Made by a program: the position numbers and the translations under genes
Part shown: piece after piece, positions 34,165 through 46,100 of the stretch
How positions within the stretch are numbered: the stretch's first letter is position 1
How the letters are laid out: each line of letters begins with the position of its first letter
Source: Lingula anatina
Lineage: Eukaryota > Brachiopoda > Lingulata > Lingulida > Lingulidae
NCBI RefSeq assembly: GCF_001039355.2
Contig: NW_019775954.1
Span: 66,431-130,430, forward strand
Direction: 5' to 3'
Length of the DNA: 64,000 nt
Notes under the pieces: model-generated
Database searches by the model: none
The model's input: only the letters and a program-made list of their open reading frames with translations
What the model was told of the DNA's origin: nothing

Positions 34165-37100
34165 GTGAGGGGGAAGAGAGGGAGACAACATACCTGGATC
34201 CTCCCCTTGCCACGTGATCAATATGGCCCCCGATATCTTTGTCTTGGCCCCAAGATCGACCATCATGATGGGGCTCTCCACGTAGAAGTTGTCCAGTATG
34301 GTGCAGCTGTGAATGCTGGACTCCAGGTGCCCGTCCACCACCTTCTTGGCATGTCCACCGTGTGTCCAGTGGTTCCGAATGTGGCGCTTGTAGTGGCGCT
34401 TGTTGTTGATCCAAGTGTCCTTTTTGTACGCCAGGTTTTCAACTGGTAAAATAAGTTGTTGTATTTACAACAATGAACTGCATTGCTTTATATTCCATTT
34501 TGTATAAGACATTCAATGGATTTTAAGACAATACTTCCATTTGCAATCTAAAATCTTAAAATAAAAAAAAAGAATAAAACATAGTAAACATCTCTTATAA
34601 TTTGTAAGTACATTTGCAACAGCCATAAACATAGTACATCATAACCATTCTAAAGCGACACTTGACACCTATACCAACTTAAATAGGCGAGGCACGTTTT
34701 CCTTTGAGATATGGTCTATACTCAGGCATTATAAAAATTACAATTTAAGTGGCGACGTCGACTAACAACTAACCGAAAACGGCTCCTTGCAAGTACATAA
34801 GACAATGCAAAGCTGTTGAAATATTTGATATGGGATCGTAACACGGTGGTTATTTTGTAAAATGAATGGCTTAACTGTTTCATTCTTCATCTTAACGACC
34901 CACTAAGAGAGACAAAAATGTATGTTTGGTTTTAATGGCTCGTGCATGATGTTAGCCAATGTCATTCGATGGGGTTTGTGTTGTCTCCAGTACTCAATTT
35001 TTTTCGACTGATGGTATCACCCACGCGATAAAATACCCCACAATTTGATTTTAAGTACTGGCTTCAAAATGACACGAAGATTATATTTGACACATCTTTC
35101 ACATCTTTTGGACAGTAATTGATACTGAAAAAGTATGTCCTTAGGGGTTCAAACATTTTTATTATTTCTGTAAGTCAAAAAATGTCCAGCATAATAATGA
35201 CATGGCCGAATCTATGCATTTTCACCTATGAATTCCAGAACTAAAAATTACATTCAACAATGCAAAATGAAAAGTGTTCGTGTTAACTACCAGCCAAGGT
35301 TTTTTAAACTACAACAAGATGACAACAGTCTATTCTTTCTTGTCAGGTAACTTACCGCACGGAGTGTCGTTATTCACTCGGATAAAAGCCTCTCCACACT
35401 GACCTGCAAAAAAGATGGATAACACTGAGGTTTTTCCTAAAGCAATCATGATAAATCACTTCCCAGGAGCTAACAGAAGTGTCACTGTTTCTAGACTTGG
35501 AAACCATCCCGCGTGGCGAGGACACGACACAGAGCAAACGCCATAGCTTACGAGTGCAGATATATAAATTTTTCCTCAGCATTTCTGCCGTCATTCTGTT
35601 AAGCGTAAAAGATGGGGTGTTTTATGATATGACAACTATTGCTTTGAAGTGTGGGTCGCGACCGACGCTTGTCGTGCAACATGCACATAGCGAGGGAAGC
35701 TATTTGTCCTTTAAGAACTGCTGTCTTTTCCTGCATTCCTATCCATATTACTATTACAAACAGAGAGCTAAATCTACATTAAGCGATTGTAGTGTAAGTG
35801 CTTTTCTTATTATCTACGAGTACATCTGAAAACATTGGCATACCTTCGTAAGTCTCAATCTTTTTAAAGAAAGTGCGCAAAAAAAAGTCGATTACCAAAA
35901 AAAAAAAAAAGATTAATCCAAGGAACGAACTATTAGATAAGGAAATAGGAAGACTCACCTTTATGCGGGCACCCAATGAGCCCTACCCTCATAGCAATGT
36001 GGGAGTGCCAGGCCACAGGATGGATGCGGATGAAACGAGCACTGAAGGGATGGTTGAAGTAGTGGTACCGTTCCAAATCTTTATCACTATTCCCGCCAAA
36101 TTCCTAAACAAATTAATCAAACATACACAATATTTATAAATGAATTCGGTGGATCCACCTGCTATCGAGACACTCATACATCGAATTAAGATGGGGGAAT
36201 AAACTGTAGATAGTTTTTAAAAGAGAAACGAAGGCATAATAACTGTGAACACTTTCAAATATTTCAAAATGTTCTATCGGACTACTTGACTATAACGCTC
36301 TAGTTTTCTACATGTACCAATTAAGCCAATTAATTTTTTTTAATCAACATTATCATGCTATGTTATGTCCCTGCCATTTCTTTCACTCAAGCTACAGTTC
36401 TAGCGTCACACTATAGGCCTATGAAAGTTGAGGATGAAATAAAGGCGTGGTGAAAAAAAAACGCAAAGAACGTGCATACGCCACACGTAGTAGGCTAACT
36501 CACTAAGTGCAACAAGACTTACTTCACAACAGTGCAACATTTAAGATACAGCTTTTGAGATGGTTGATATCGCTGATCTGTGTACCCCCCCCCCCACCAC
36601 CACCTTTCCACCCTGCAGAATGTTCCGAAATATGGCCCACCAGGGATGCCAAAGGAGAATGACCACGGTTTTTGCACACTTTGTTCTCTTTGTAATATAA
36701 TGAATGACGTTTCTGTTCATTAAAATATCATTTTTATGAGTAAATTTTATAACTGGCTGCTGATTGCCAATATTGTTGATAATTTCGCTCGCGATATATC
36801 ACCCATTTATGGCCAATTTCACGACTAAGAAAAACATTCTTAGTCAGTTCAGCGATATCATCATCAAAAGCATCTTCTATGCCTGGCTCCCCATAGAGTC
36901 TTACCATAGCCTCGGACGTTGGCCTGTTAGATGGAAGCACAGAGTTGGAGGAGGTAGATACGTAAGGGGTCGAGATTGAGGAGCGAGATGACGTCAGATT
37001 GTTGGAGGGCTGCTAGGAAGAGACAGGGAATCATGTATGATCGAGTCACACAGCAGTGGAAGGAAGACACACTCGCCTTAGGAGAAGGTACCCCCCCCCC

Positions 37101-40100
37101 CCCCGAAATGGCTCATGTTCTGAAGGCACTACAAAAATGACTTCTTTATGGTGCTGTCGGTTACTCTGACGTCCACGTCTTAAAAAACAAGCACCTGTCT
37201 GTAAAGCCGGACTTTCGAAAGGTTAAGCATGTTTTTGATGTTTTTTTGTTCATTTCCTTCTTTTTTCCCCCATATCATTACTACTTTTTTATTCAACGTA
37301 TAGAAGAGCGAATGTGTCTTCTTAACAGAAAGGCAAAATATAACAAACCGAAGGATAGTCTCAGGACTGCTTTAAATATACGTTGCTCTAGCTTAAAATC
37401 TAGACTAAATCATCAGAAACTAAATGACTGCATCTAATTAGCTAATTCAAGAAAAACTAATTCTATATCCACCACCATACTGCATTCCGAAGACAAAACT
37501 GAAGAAAGAGGACTGCCAATAAAATGCGAAATGATATGCCCCATCATATAAAAAACTTTAGCGAAAAAAATCCGGACAATTCCAACTCCAAAAATAAAAA
37601 AGTAAGCAGAAGTCAAGAATGCGCATGCCGCCAAAGCCAGCACCCAAGCCTTTACCTTAAAGTCAAGATTGGAGGCATCCTTGTAGAAGGTCCAAGTCTT
37701 CGAATCGTTGCTGTAGGAGATCTTGAACTGGGTGACCCAGTGCTTCCGTCTCGTGTCCCCTCGCCCCTTGAGAACCACCCCAGTCACCGTGGTGGGTGGG
37801 CCCACGTCAAACTGTAACCATTGTTCAGCTGGAGATAAATAACAACAAAAGTCAATGACAACTGAGAAGGTTTCATGTCTTTGATCCTACTCATACCTTT
37901 TTATGTTGATCCATTTGAATGCCTGTGGCTTTATATAAGGCTTAACTGTGCGTTTTACTATTATAACCCTCAAGTTGACAAGAGTTGTTTTGGGTCTACA
38001 GAAATATAGAATGGTAATGACAGGACAAGCAGTACCCAAGTGTAAAATGTAAAAGATCGAAATAAACCCCGTCAATATCTTTTACAAATAGATATAATAA
38101 CATTTGCCCCAGTGTTGCACTTGGGTGCACCTCGAGTGTTGAGTATATCTTGACTTCAAAATGAATCATGTAGCTGAGGACATTTAAATACGGTACTTCG
38201 AATTCAGTTTAAAAATATAGAGCATTTGGATTCTTATATCAATATGAACCGATTTTACAAAATGCAGATACTAAAAAAAAATTTTTGGTAATTCATCTCC
38301 CTGTGCCAACGGCCTACTGCTTTTGGAACATAAACTCCTATATTGTATGCTAGTATTCAGGATTTTTGCACCTTACTAGGCCATGGAAGAAATTAAGCCT
38401 AAAATCTATCATTTATAGTAGAGGACAAAGTGCAAAAATAAGGTTTTTTGTTACAGGTACATACCATCATTCTGTTTTGGACACCATGCATTGTTGCTAA
38501 AGATATGACCATCTTCCGGTTGACAGGACTTCCCTTTCTTGAAGTTCCACGTGTCAGAAGCAGTGATTTTACCATAAGGTGGAAGACCAATGAACTCTTT
38601 GCACTCTGTGAACAAATGGTATACAATTTTAATGTATAATAAAACCCTGAAAGGTAACTCCAAATTGACAATAACTGTAAGTAAAGGCAGGACAACAAAG
38701 AGGCGATTTCAATTTGGTTCGACAACGAGTTTGTCGAAAGGATACAGGTTTCATCCTAATTACCAGGTCAATTTTCTAGTCTGCTGATTACAAAAAACAT
38801 TAATCCATGACATCGATAAGCAAAACTGGTTCTCAAACTGTAACAGAAAGGGAAAAGGAACAGTCCAAAAACAAAATCATATCACCATTGTTAACAACCC
38901 ACAGGATCATTGATACCTAGACTTTATAATTAGTTAGACAAGAAATAATTCAGATAATGAACGGGACATTTTTGTCAAATTGGAGACGGTCTGCTGAATA
39001 TTAAGGAGACACGGCCTGGCATCGTGTGTCACTATCACCTTAAGGGCACCTCGTGGCGTCCTTTTTTATCCTCATCAATACCAGTTAAATAAAGCTATTT
39101 ACTGCTCATCCCTGCGTCTCTGCATAGACAACATTGCGTGCAGACGAATCCGCGCGGAGGTCTGCTAAAGAAATATTGACACTGTTTTTCCATTGGGTGA
39201 ATGTCAATATTTGAGCCAGTTAGCATTGCAAAAGTCAGTATTTTACACTTGTTATTTGAATTGCTACCCTCTTTCATCTTTCAGTTTTGTTTGCTTTGTA
39301 GTGAATAGCAAAATCTGAACTCTATACGCGGTCTCTAATTAGTCTGAACACAGTGGTGGAGCGTTCTTTACACTTCTTTTTGGAGCAGTCTTTTATATCA
39401 GAAACTTATTTAATGCTTAAATGACAATTTGCCTATATAGGTGCACAGTGGTACGTGCAATAACTAAGGAAAACGTAACCATTTCGTTGATAAAGTGGGA
39501 TAGCGGCAAACCTAAAGCTCATGAAATTCAATGCAAATCAAGGTGTCGTCATGTGATTGAAGCAGAACTACATCTGGAAGCGTGACGCCAACAATAGCTC
39601 CATTCATTCGATTTGGCACTTTGGTAGTTGACAAGGCTTAGTGGTAGACAGATAGCAAACGTCAGACCTACTTGTCAAAGCGACGAACAGTGTCGTCTGT
39701 TTAACTTATATCACTAATATTTGTTGGAGGTCGTGTTATCATCAATAAAAACTGATCGGTGACATGAACCATACACAAATTGTATGTATCAAAATATCCC
39801 TACAGTTATCATAACAATTCTTTATTTACAATGAAAAATAAACTAGACAATCGAAATACAAATATGCCTCATTTAGATTTTAGTGTCATGTTGAATTACT
39901 GGCTGGGTAGTTTATTGCCTTACCTTGGCATCCAAGAATTTCTACCCTCATGCTGGGGTGTTTATGCCACTGTACGGTATGGAACTTGACGAAGCGGGCC
40001 ATGAGGGGTTGGTCCAGATAAGAGTGCTTCACTGAATACCCGTCATTATTACCGTCAAATACCTAGAATAACAGGGGAAAAAAGAAAGTTCAGATTTGGT

Positions 40101-43100
40101 GAAAAACATTGTTTAAAAACCCGGCGTTTGAAAAAAAGGAGGAAATAGAATGTCACTTTTTGGCAATCATTGCTCTGTCATTTGCACTCTCTCAAATGGT
40201 TCGCAGTTCAACATTTCTGTCATGACACAAATTCAGTTAGTCAGGCAGTTTAATCACGACAATTCAACATTGGGTAACAAAAAAATCAAGTTCGCTGCCT
40301 CACGCATAGATTTCACACACAGCAAAAAAGAAACAGTTTAGGCGGAATAGTCGCAATCTATTAACGCAGTGTTGCGATTCTTTGTGGTGAAGCCCCGAGG
40401 GCTGAGTGCATCAAAGACATAAAGGAATTCTTGCCCAAACAACGCCTTCTTCTTGGTGCTAAAGGGTACATCCCTAAAAACAACCACCTGTGGCGCAAAT
40501 TGTTGATTATTGTTCTTGGATACGCAGTCCATCTGCCAAGCTTTCTTTATAACTAATTTCAGAGCATGCAATATACAGTGCTCGTTAAAGAAACCGCGTT
40601 ATTACTGGTACTAATCTCACTTACGCTAACATTTACCTTAGGGCTATTGCTGTTACATACTGGCACTGGTTTTTTGACCGACCCAGAACAAGGTAAATAT
40701 GTTCTTTTTATCGTGTGCCATGTATGTACCATAATTATGTAACAAGTACGGTACGCAAAGGATGGATTTACCACAAAAATCTCAAGCTTAAAATCTCCGA
40801 TCCTGAATGAAAATTGAATATGTAAACTCAACATTTTCATTGTTCAGATACATCCGAAAATGATTATTTCTCCGACACACGAATTTGTATACTTAACCAA
40901 CATTTTTATTCACAAGAAATATATAAAATAAAAGTTTTCTGGCTTTAAATTTTGGGATTCTAAAACGATAACACGGTAAAGCTGCCGGACATAATGCTTA
41001 CTTAAACAACTCCTTGCCAACAAAAACTGTCTTAACAAGGACAACAGCCCCGGTCCGTGCAACTATGGGGCCACAAACACCTGGCTCATAATGGATGACT
41101 AAAGTCTCCTCACACTCACCACTCCTCTTCTGCCCATACGGCAATGCAATTTGGCAAGACTTTAAAGAGGAGAGCTTTACATTATCAATGGCATGACCAT
41201 TTGCTTGCCTTGAATATTTAGGAGTCTCTAGGTTAAATGCAACACGGGAAGTTACCACTTAACAAGCCGGTGCACCCTTCAACAGGGCTGCAATATCTTT
41301 TGATTCTGTAATTAATTTATTTTTTGCGCGATGCTTTTCTCCTTACACAATTTGTCTGAGTCTCAACCAAACGCGCTGCAATTTCTGATATTTCCTATCG
41401 ATCGCGTCTGTCTCGGTTTTGAATTGAATTGAATATGACAATCCCGTCACTTTAACAAAATTACCTTTCAAAGTATCAGTCGGCTCTAGACCTCCCCAAA
41501 TGATATCGAGCCAACGGAAATTATCAAAACACCCCCAAAAGACGTCGATACCAACTCGAGCTCCCAGACTCTCTGGGGGTATCACACAGGATTTTGTTTG
41601 GAAAGAAGTATATAAGTTGATTTAAGTAGTCAAGGGATGAAAAAGTGTATCAAATAAAGTCTCCGGTCTCTCCATCATTCAATTTTCAGGATAGCGTTAT
41701 TTGACGATATAAAAAGTAGTTTCTGCCTGCTTATCTTATCGTTTATCTCGTCAGCCCACTTAATGGAATCTTAGTAGCATTTTGAAAACGACTATTTGCA
41801 TTAGATTTTCCCATGAAAGGGGAATAATCTCAAATAGCTATCAGTAAAAAGCTAAGACCACGGCTTGATCAAAAGGTTAAGCTTAATAACATAATGTAAA
41901 AAGGCAATTACCACTGGGATACTGTAAAAACTGCAATAATTTGAAAATCCTCAAACATTCTAATTTAACCTCACATTGAACGTTCTCAGACCAATAAACG
42001 GTAGACTTTCTTTGAAAACATTTAGACCTGTCAAAAGGGATGCCCACGGATTAATCTACATGGATCAGATTGATTGCAACGGCCGATTATTTTTTTTATA
42101 AGAAGGTGTGGGAGTAACTTAATTCTCTAGGGCACATCAGAAACCAGAGCTCATTGCAAGCCATTTCCTACAATCAGTTTCAATAAGCAGCAATCTTAAT
42201 GTTTGTTCACAGTGCGCCAACAGCGCGTAGACACCAATGGGACTACGAAACGGCGTCACGTACATAATGTCATGGGCTTCACTTGTAATCTAGAATTCTT
42301 GGCAATCTGATGGTGAAAGCTTTATTAATATCTACCCAAGTGTCATGGGTGATCGCTGGAGGGTAGAATCCCACACAGATGCGCTGATACATTTTGCAAA
42401 GGTAGCAACAATAACATCCCTAATTACCGTGCTAAATAATTTTAACATGAGTTGTGGTCAAAAAGCCTCTGACATGGGAATTCGTGAGATTTTCTAAGAG
42501 TGAATACACAACTGCTGTGCTCTCTATTGCTTGATGGAATCATTGACGATCTTTGTTTTGCAAGAAATGTAGGTATCTTTCAAACAGAAGACAGCTGCAC
42601 CAAAAAACACCTAACGTACAACAACAAACATAAAACATTTCATATGATTATTTGAAATGCGCCTGAACCTGTTCCATTTTCCCACGTCAGAGAGGTCGCA
42701 TGTGCAGAACGCCATTCATGCATTCCTCCTGCACCAGCGCTGCCACAAGTTCAATGCCGTATATCCAGATCTATCCTGAGTTTTAAAAAAATGGAAACTC
42801 CCCTCTCTACTATACAAGGACTACAGTATTAGTATGAGAGGCGAGTGTTTCCAGTGTCGTCTTAAACACAGGGTGGTGCCATGTCACTCACGCCCTTACC
42901 CTTTGGTTGCCGTACTGGTCCCCAACATACTTCCAGTTGAACGCGTCCATACTGTAGGACACCATGAATTTCGTCACCCATTCCACGCCGTCTGCACGAC
43001 CTTGGGTCATCACCCCGGTGATCTGAAATAACAAATATTGCTTAATCTAATACTTTATAATAAATATATAACGCAAAGGCTAAAAGTCGCTTCAATCATA

Positions 43101-46100
43101 AGTATACAACAGGCAGGTTCAGTGTGATATTTGATCCCTTTCTCTCACGATTTTTTTTCTGGCATTGATTTTTTTCGAAGATGAAATATTGATTATGACA
43201 TAAATATGCGAATTGTAAGGGAAGAAGGTAAAGAAGCATTGTTTCAAGTTGTAACAAAATACCACTGCATAGCAAACCCCGACAGGATATGACTTTTAAA
43301 AAGTCCAATACTAATCACCTGTCAAATGGAATACAGGCTATCCTTGACTTTGACTATATTTTGATGGCAGGCAAAGCACTCACTTGAAAAAATCTTACTT
43401 TGAAAGGCGTTAATGAGAATAAAAGTTTAAATGTTCACTACCCATTGTAGCGTTCATACACACTTTGTACCACTTACAGAGTAATTTAGTGATAAAAAAC
43501 GAGTTGTTAGAATATTTTAGCTTTAGGATTCAAAGTCTGTAATTCTGAAATTGCTATGTGTCAATTTATTGAAGTACTCTCGCGATGACAGAGCAGCTAC
43601 GAGTTGGTCAAACAAAGGGTTAGTATTCTTATAACCATCAGCTATGGGAGGGACTTAGTCATAAACTCAGATGAGTTCTGTCCACTTTTTTAGTTTCATA
43701 TGGAAATCAGTCCTGAGGATTATTTCAGTATTGTCGTCTGTATTGTGAAAATCAGTCCGAGGCGCCATGAACGTCTTATCACCAAGATCTGGTCATTTGG
43801 TCATAAGCTAATGTCAAGGGTCAGCTAAATGTTCTGGGCGTCAAATTTCAGCGTCTCAATTGAGTAATTCACAGTAGCTTTCCATCTAAATAAAATGAGC
43901 AGAAAGAGAAAGGTGCCTTTAAAAAGTATATCGGGTTTTTAGATTAACGTTCCAATCCCATTGACAGGCGTTTCTATTTCTATTTCTATTGATTCCCATG
44001 CATTTTGAGCGTTGTGCCGACTGATCGGTCAATATGAAATTCCAGTATTGGGAGACGTTAGCTGAATTCTCTAAATGTTATTACCGTTAATTTCCTGGTG
44101 GAACATCTACGTCTAAGTTTCATATTTCTCGATATAACTTGATAAATTAGACTCAATGAACGCACAGGATAGGTTACCAACTGGACCCTTGAGAAAACAA
44201 TTCCAAAAACGCTTCTGCGGAATATTGCAAAAACATTTAAATGCGCATTACCGAAAACAACCCATTTGTAGCAAAGAGGCATTGGGGCACACAGGAGACA
44301 TTTGTTTGACATATCTCGATTGAAAGTCTCATTACTTTACGTTGATTACGATGTATATTACGTCAGCTGGTTAAAAAACAATCCTTTGGAGTCAATGTGC
44401 GTTAATGGGGACCAATAAAGCTGCAAATGTTCCAAATTGGCCAGGGACATGAACTACAAATGGAAGATAAAATGAGCTTTTTTTCAGGAGGAAAGGGGTG
44501 GAGGGGGAGGGAAAGACTGATTGATTGGTACATTGGTTCAGAAGAAGCTTTAATTCACTAGCTTGCTTCGTGTTGTTCACTGATACCACGAGATCGTTAA
44601 GAGATTACAAAGACCTCATTTTAAAATTTCTACAAAAACGATTCATTGGTTTAAAAGAAACTTTATTTCACTAGTTTTCTTCATTTTGTTCACTGATACC
44701 ACGAGGTCGTGAAAGAGATTACAAAGACGTCGTTTGAAATTTCTACAAAACGCTTCCCGCTTTGCATCAATATTTACGAGGTCGTTAACCAATAACGGTG
44801 CCCGTCTTGTCCGACATAAAGCCACTTAGCAATCTACTTTGTCCACCCTCTTGAAATGTCAGATATAGTAACCAATAAAATTGTCAAATCTGATTTCCTT
44901 TCACGGTCGTATCTATCGCCTAAACGTTACCTAGGTGGTCCCGCCATGAGGAACGCACAGACGCCGACCGAAACTCAGTTTTTCCCTCCATTGTGTCTTC
45001 GAAATTCAGTATTTTGATGCAAAAATGCCACTGCTCCTGCGTTTCTTTGTCGCCATCTGTTTAGGAGTGTGTAATGTCAAGAAGGCTTGACGTTGAACTA
45101 GTGGCGCTATCAAATTTCAGCACCCAAGGAAAATGCCAGAGGGCTGAACATCGCACAGGAGCAGCGGCAGATATTAACGGCACGTGCACACCTTTCAGCA
45201 CTTTTAAGTGCATGATGTGAGGATAGAAGCAGCACGGAATATTAACATGATTAAGTCCCCCCCTCCTTTTCCCTCCACAAATTAATCTCGGATAAGCTAT
45301 CAATCATAAGCTCCCGTACTATCGCGTCCTCCGTCGCTTGGATCCCCAGTTATGAATTAATCGGCAAACAAACGAGCAAAGGTTACTCTAAACTAAACTC
45401 GCTTTCTTGATAATTGGGCTCCAATAAGTACATTTTGTTACGCAAACCTATCAGGTGTCAAAGAGTGAGGTTACTGGAATACGCAGATTCAGTAGTAACA
45501 ACCCCACCCCCTTCAAAAAATGAATGGATGAAATTAAAGACATGAAATAATAACGCAGGCAGTCTCACATTTGGGGTACAGTAGGTGCATATGAGAGGAA
45601 AGTGATCCGATGACAGAGTAAATCCTGAAATTCAAAGTAACGCTCAAAATAAAATTCAGAGACGACACCGAAGACCCAGCATACACAGAACGTTTTATAA
45701 AGTTGCCATAACGTCATCACAACGTTTTATTTTTTAATATATTTTCATAATGGCAACGTTAAGTTATTATGACGTTCTGTGTTTGTTGGGGATGAGCATC
45801 AATTTCCCCAAAGATGATAGTCAGGTTGACACACGGCTCAAGTCTCGACTCACCTTGGCAACAGTGCCGAGGTCCACCTGTAACCACTCCGAGGTGGACT
45901 TGTACTTGGCGCACCAGCCGCGCCCGTTGGGTTGATACAGGCGCGCGTATTTCTCGTGGCAGCCCTTATCCCACTCCTGTGGGTAGGAGCTGGAGGCGGT
46001 GATCTGCCAGTCTTGGATAGAGCCAGTGATCATCCCCAATGGGCCATGGTGGTCACAGCCTGCTGAAAGATGAACAAAGAAAAACACATTTTATGTATTA

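Noticed and set aside
44392-44825. Two minus-strand frames with similar ends
   Set aside because: Their resemblance comes from the tandem DNA duplication, not from a repeated protein.
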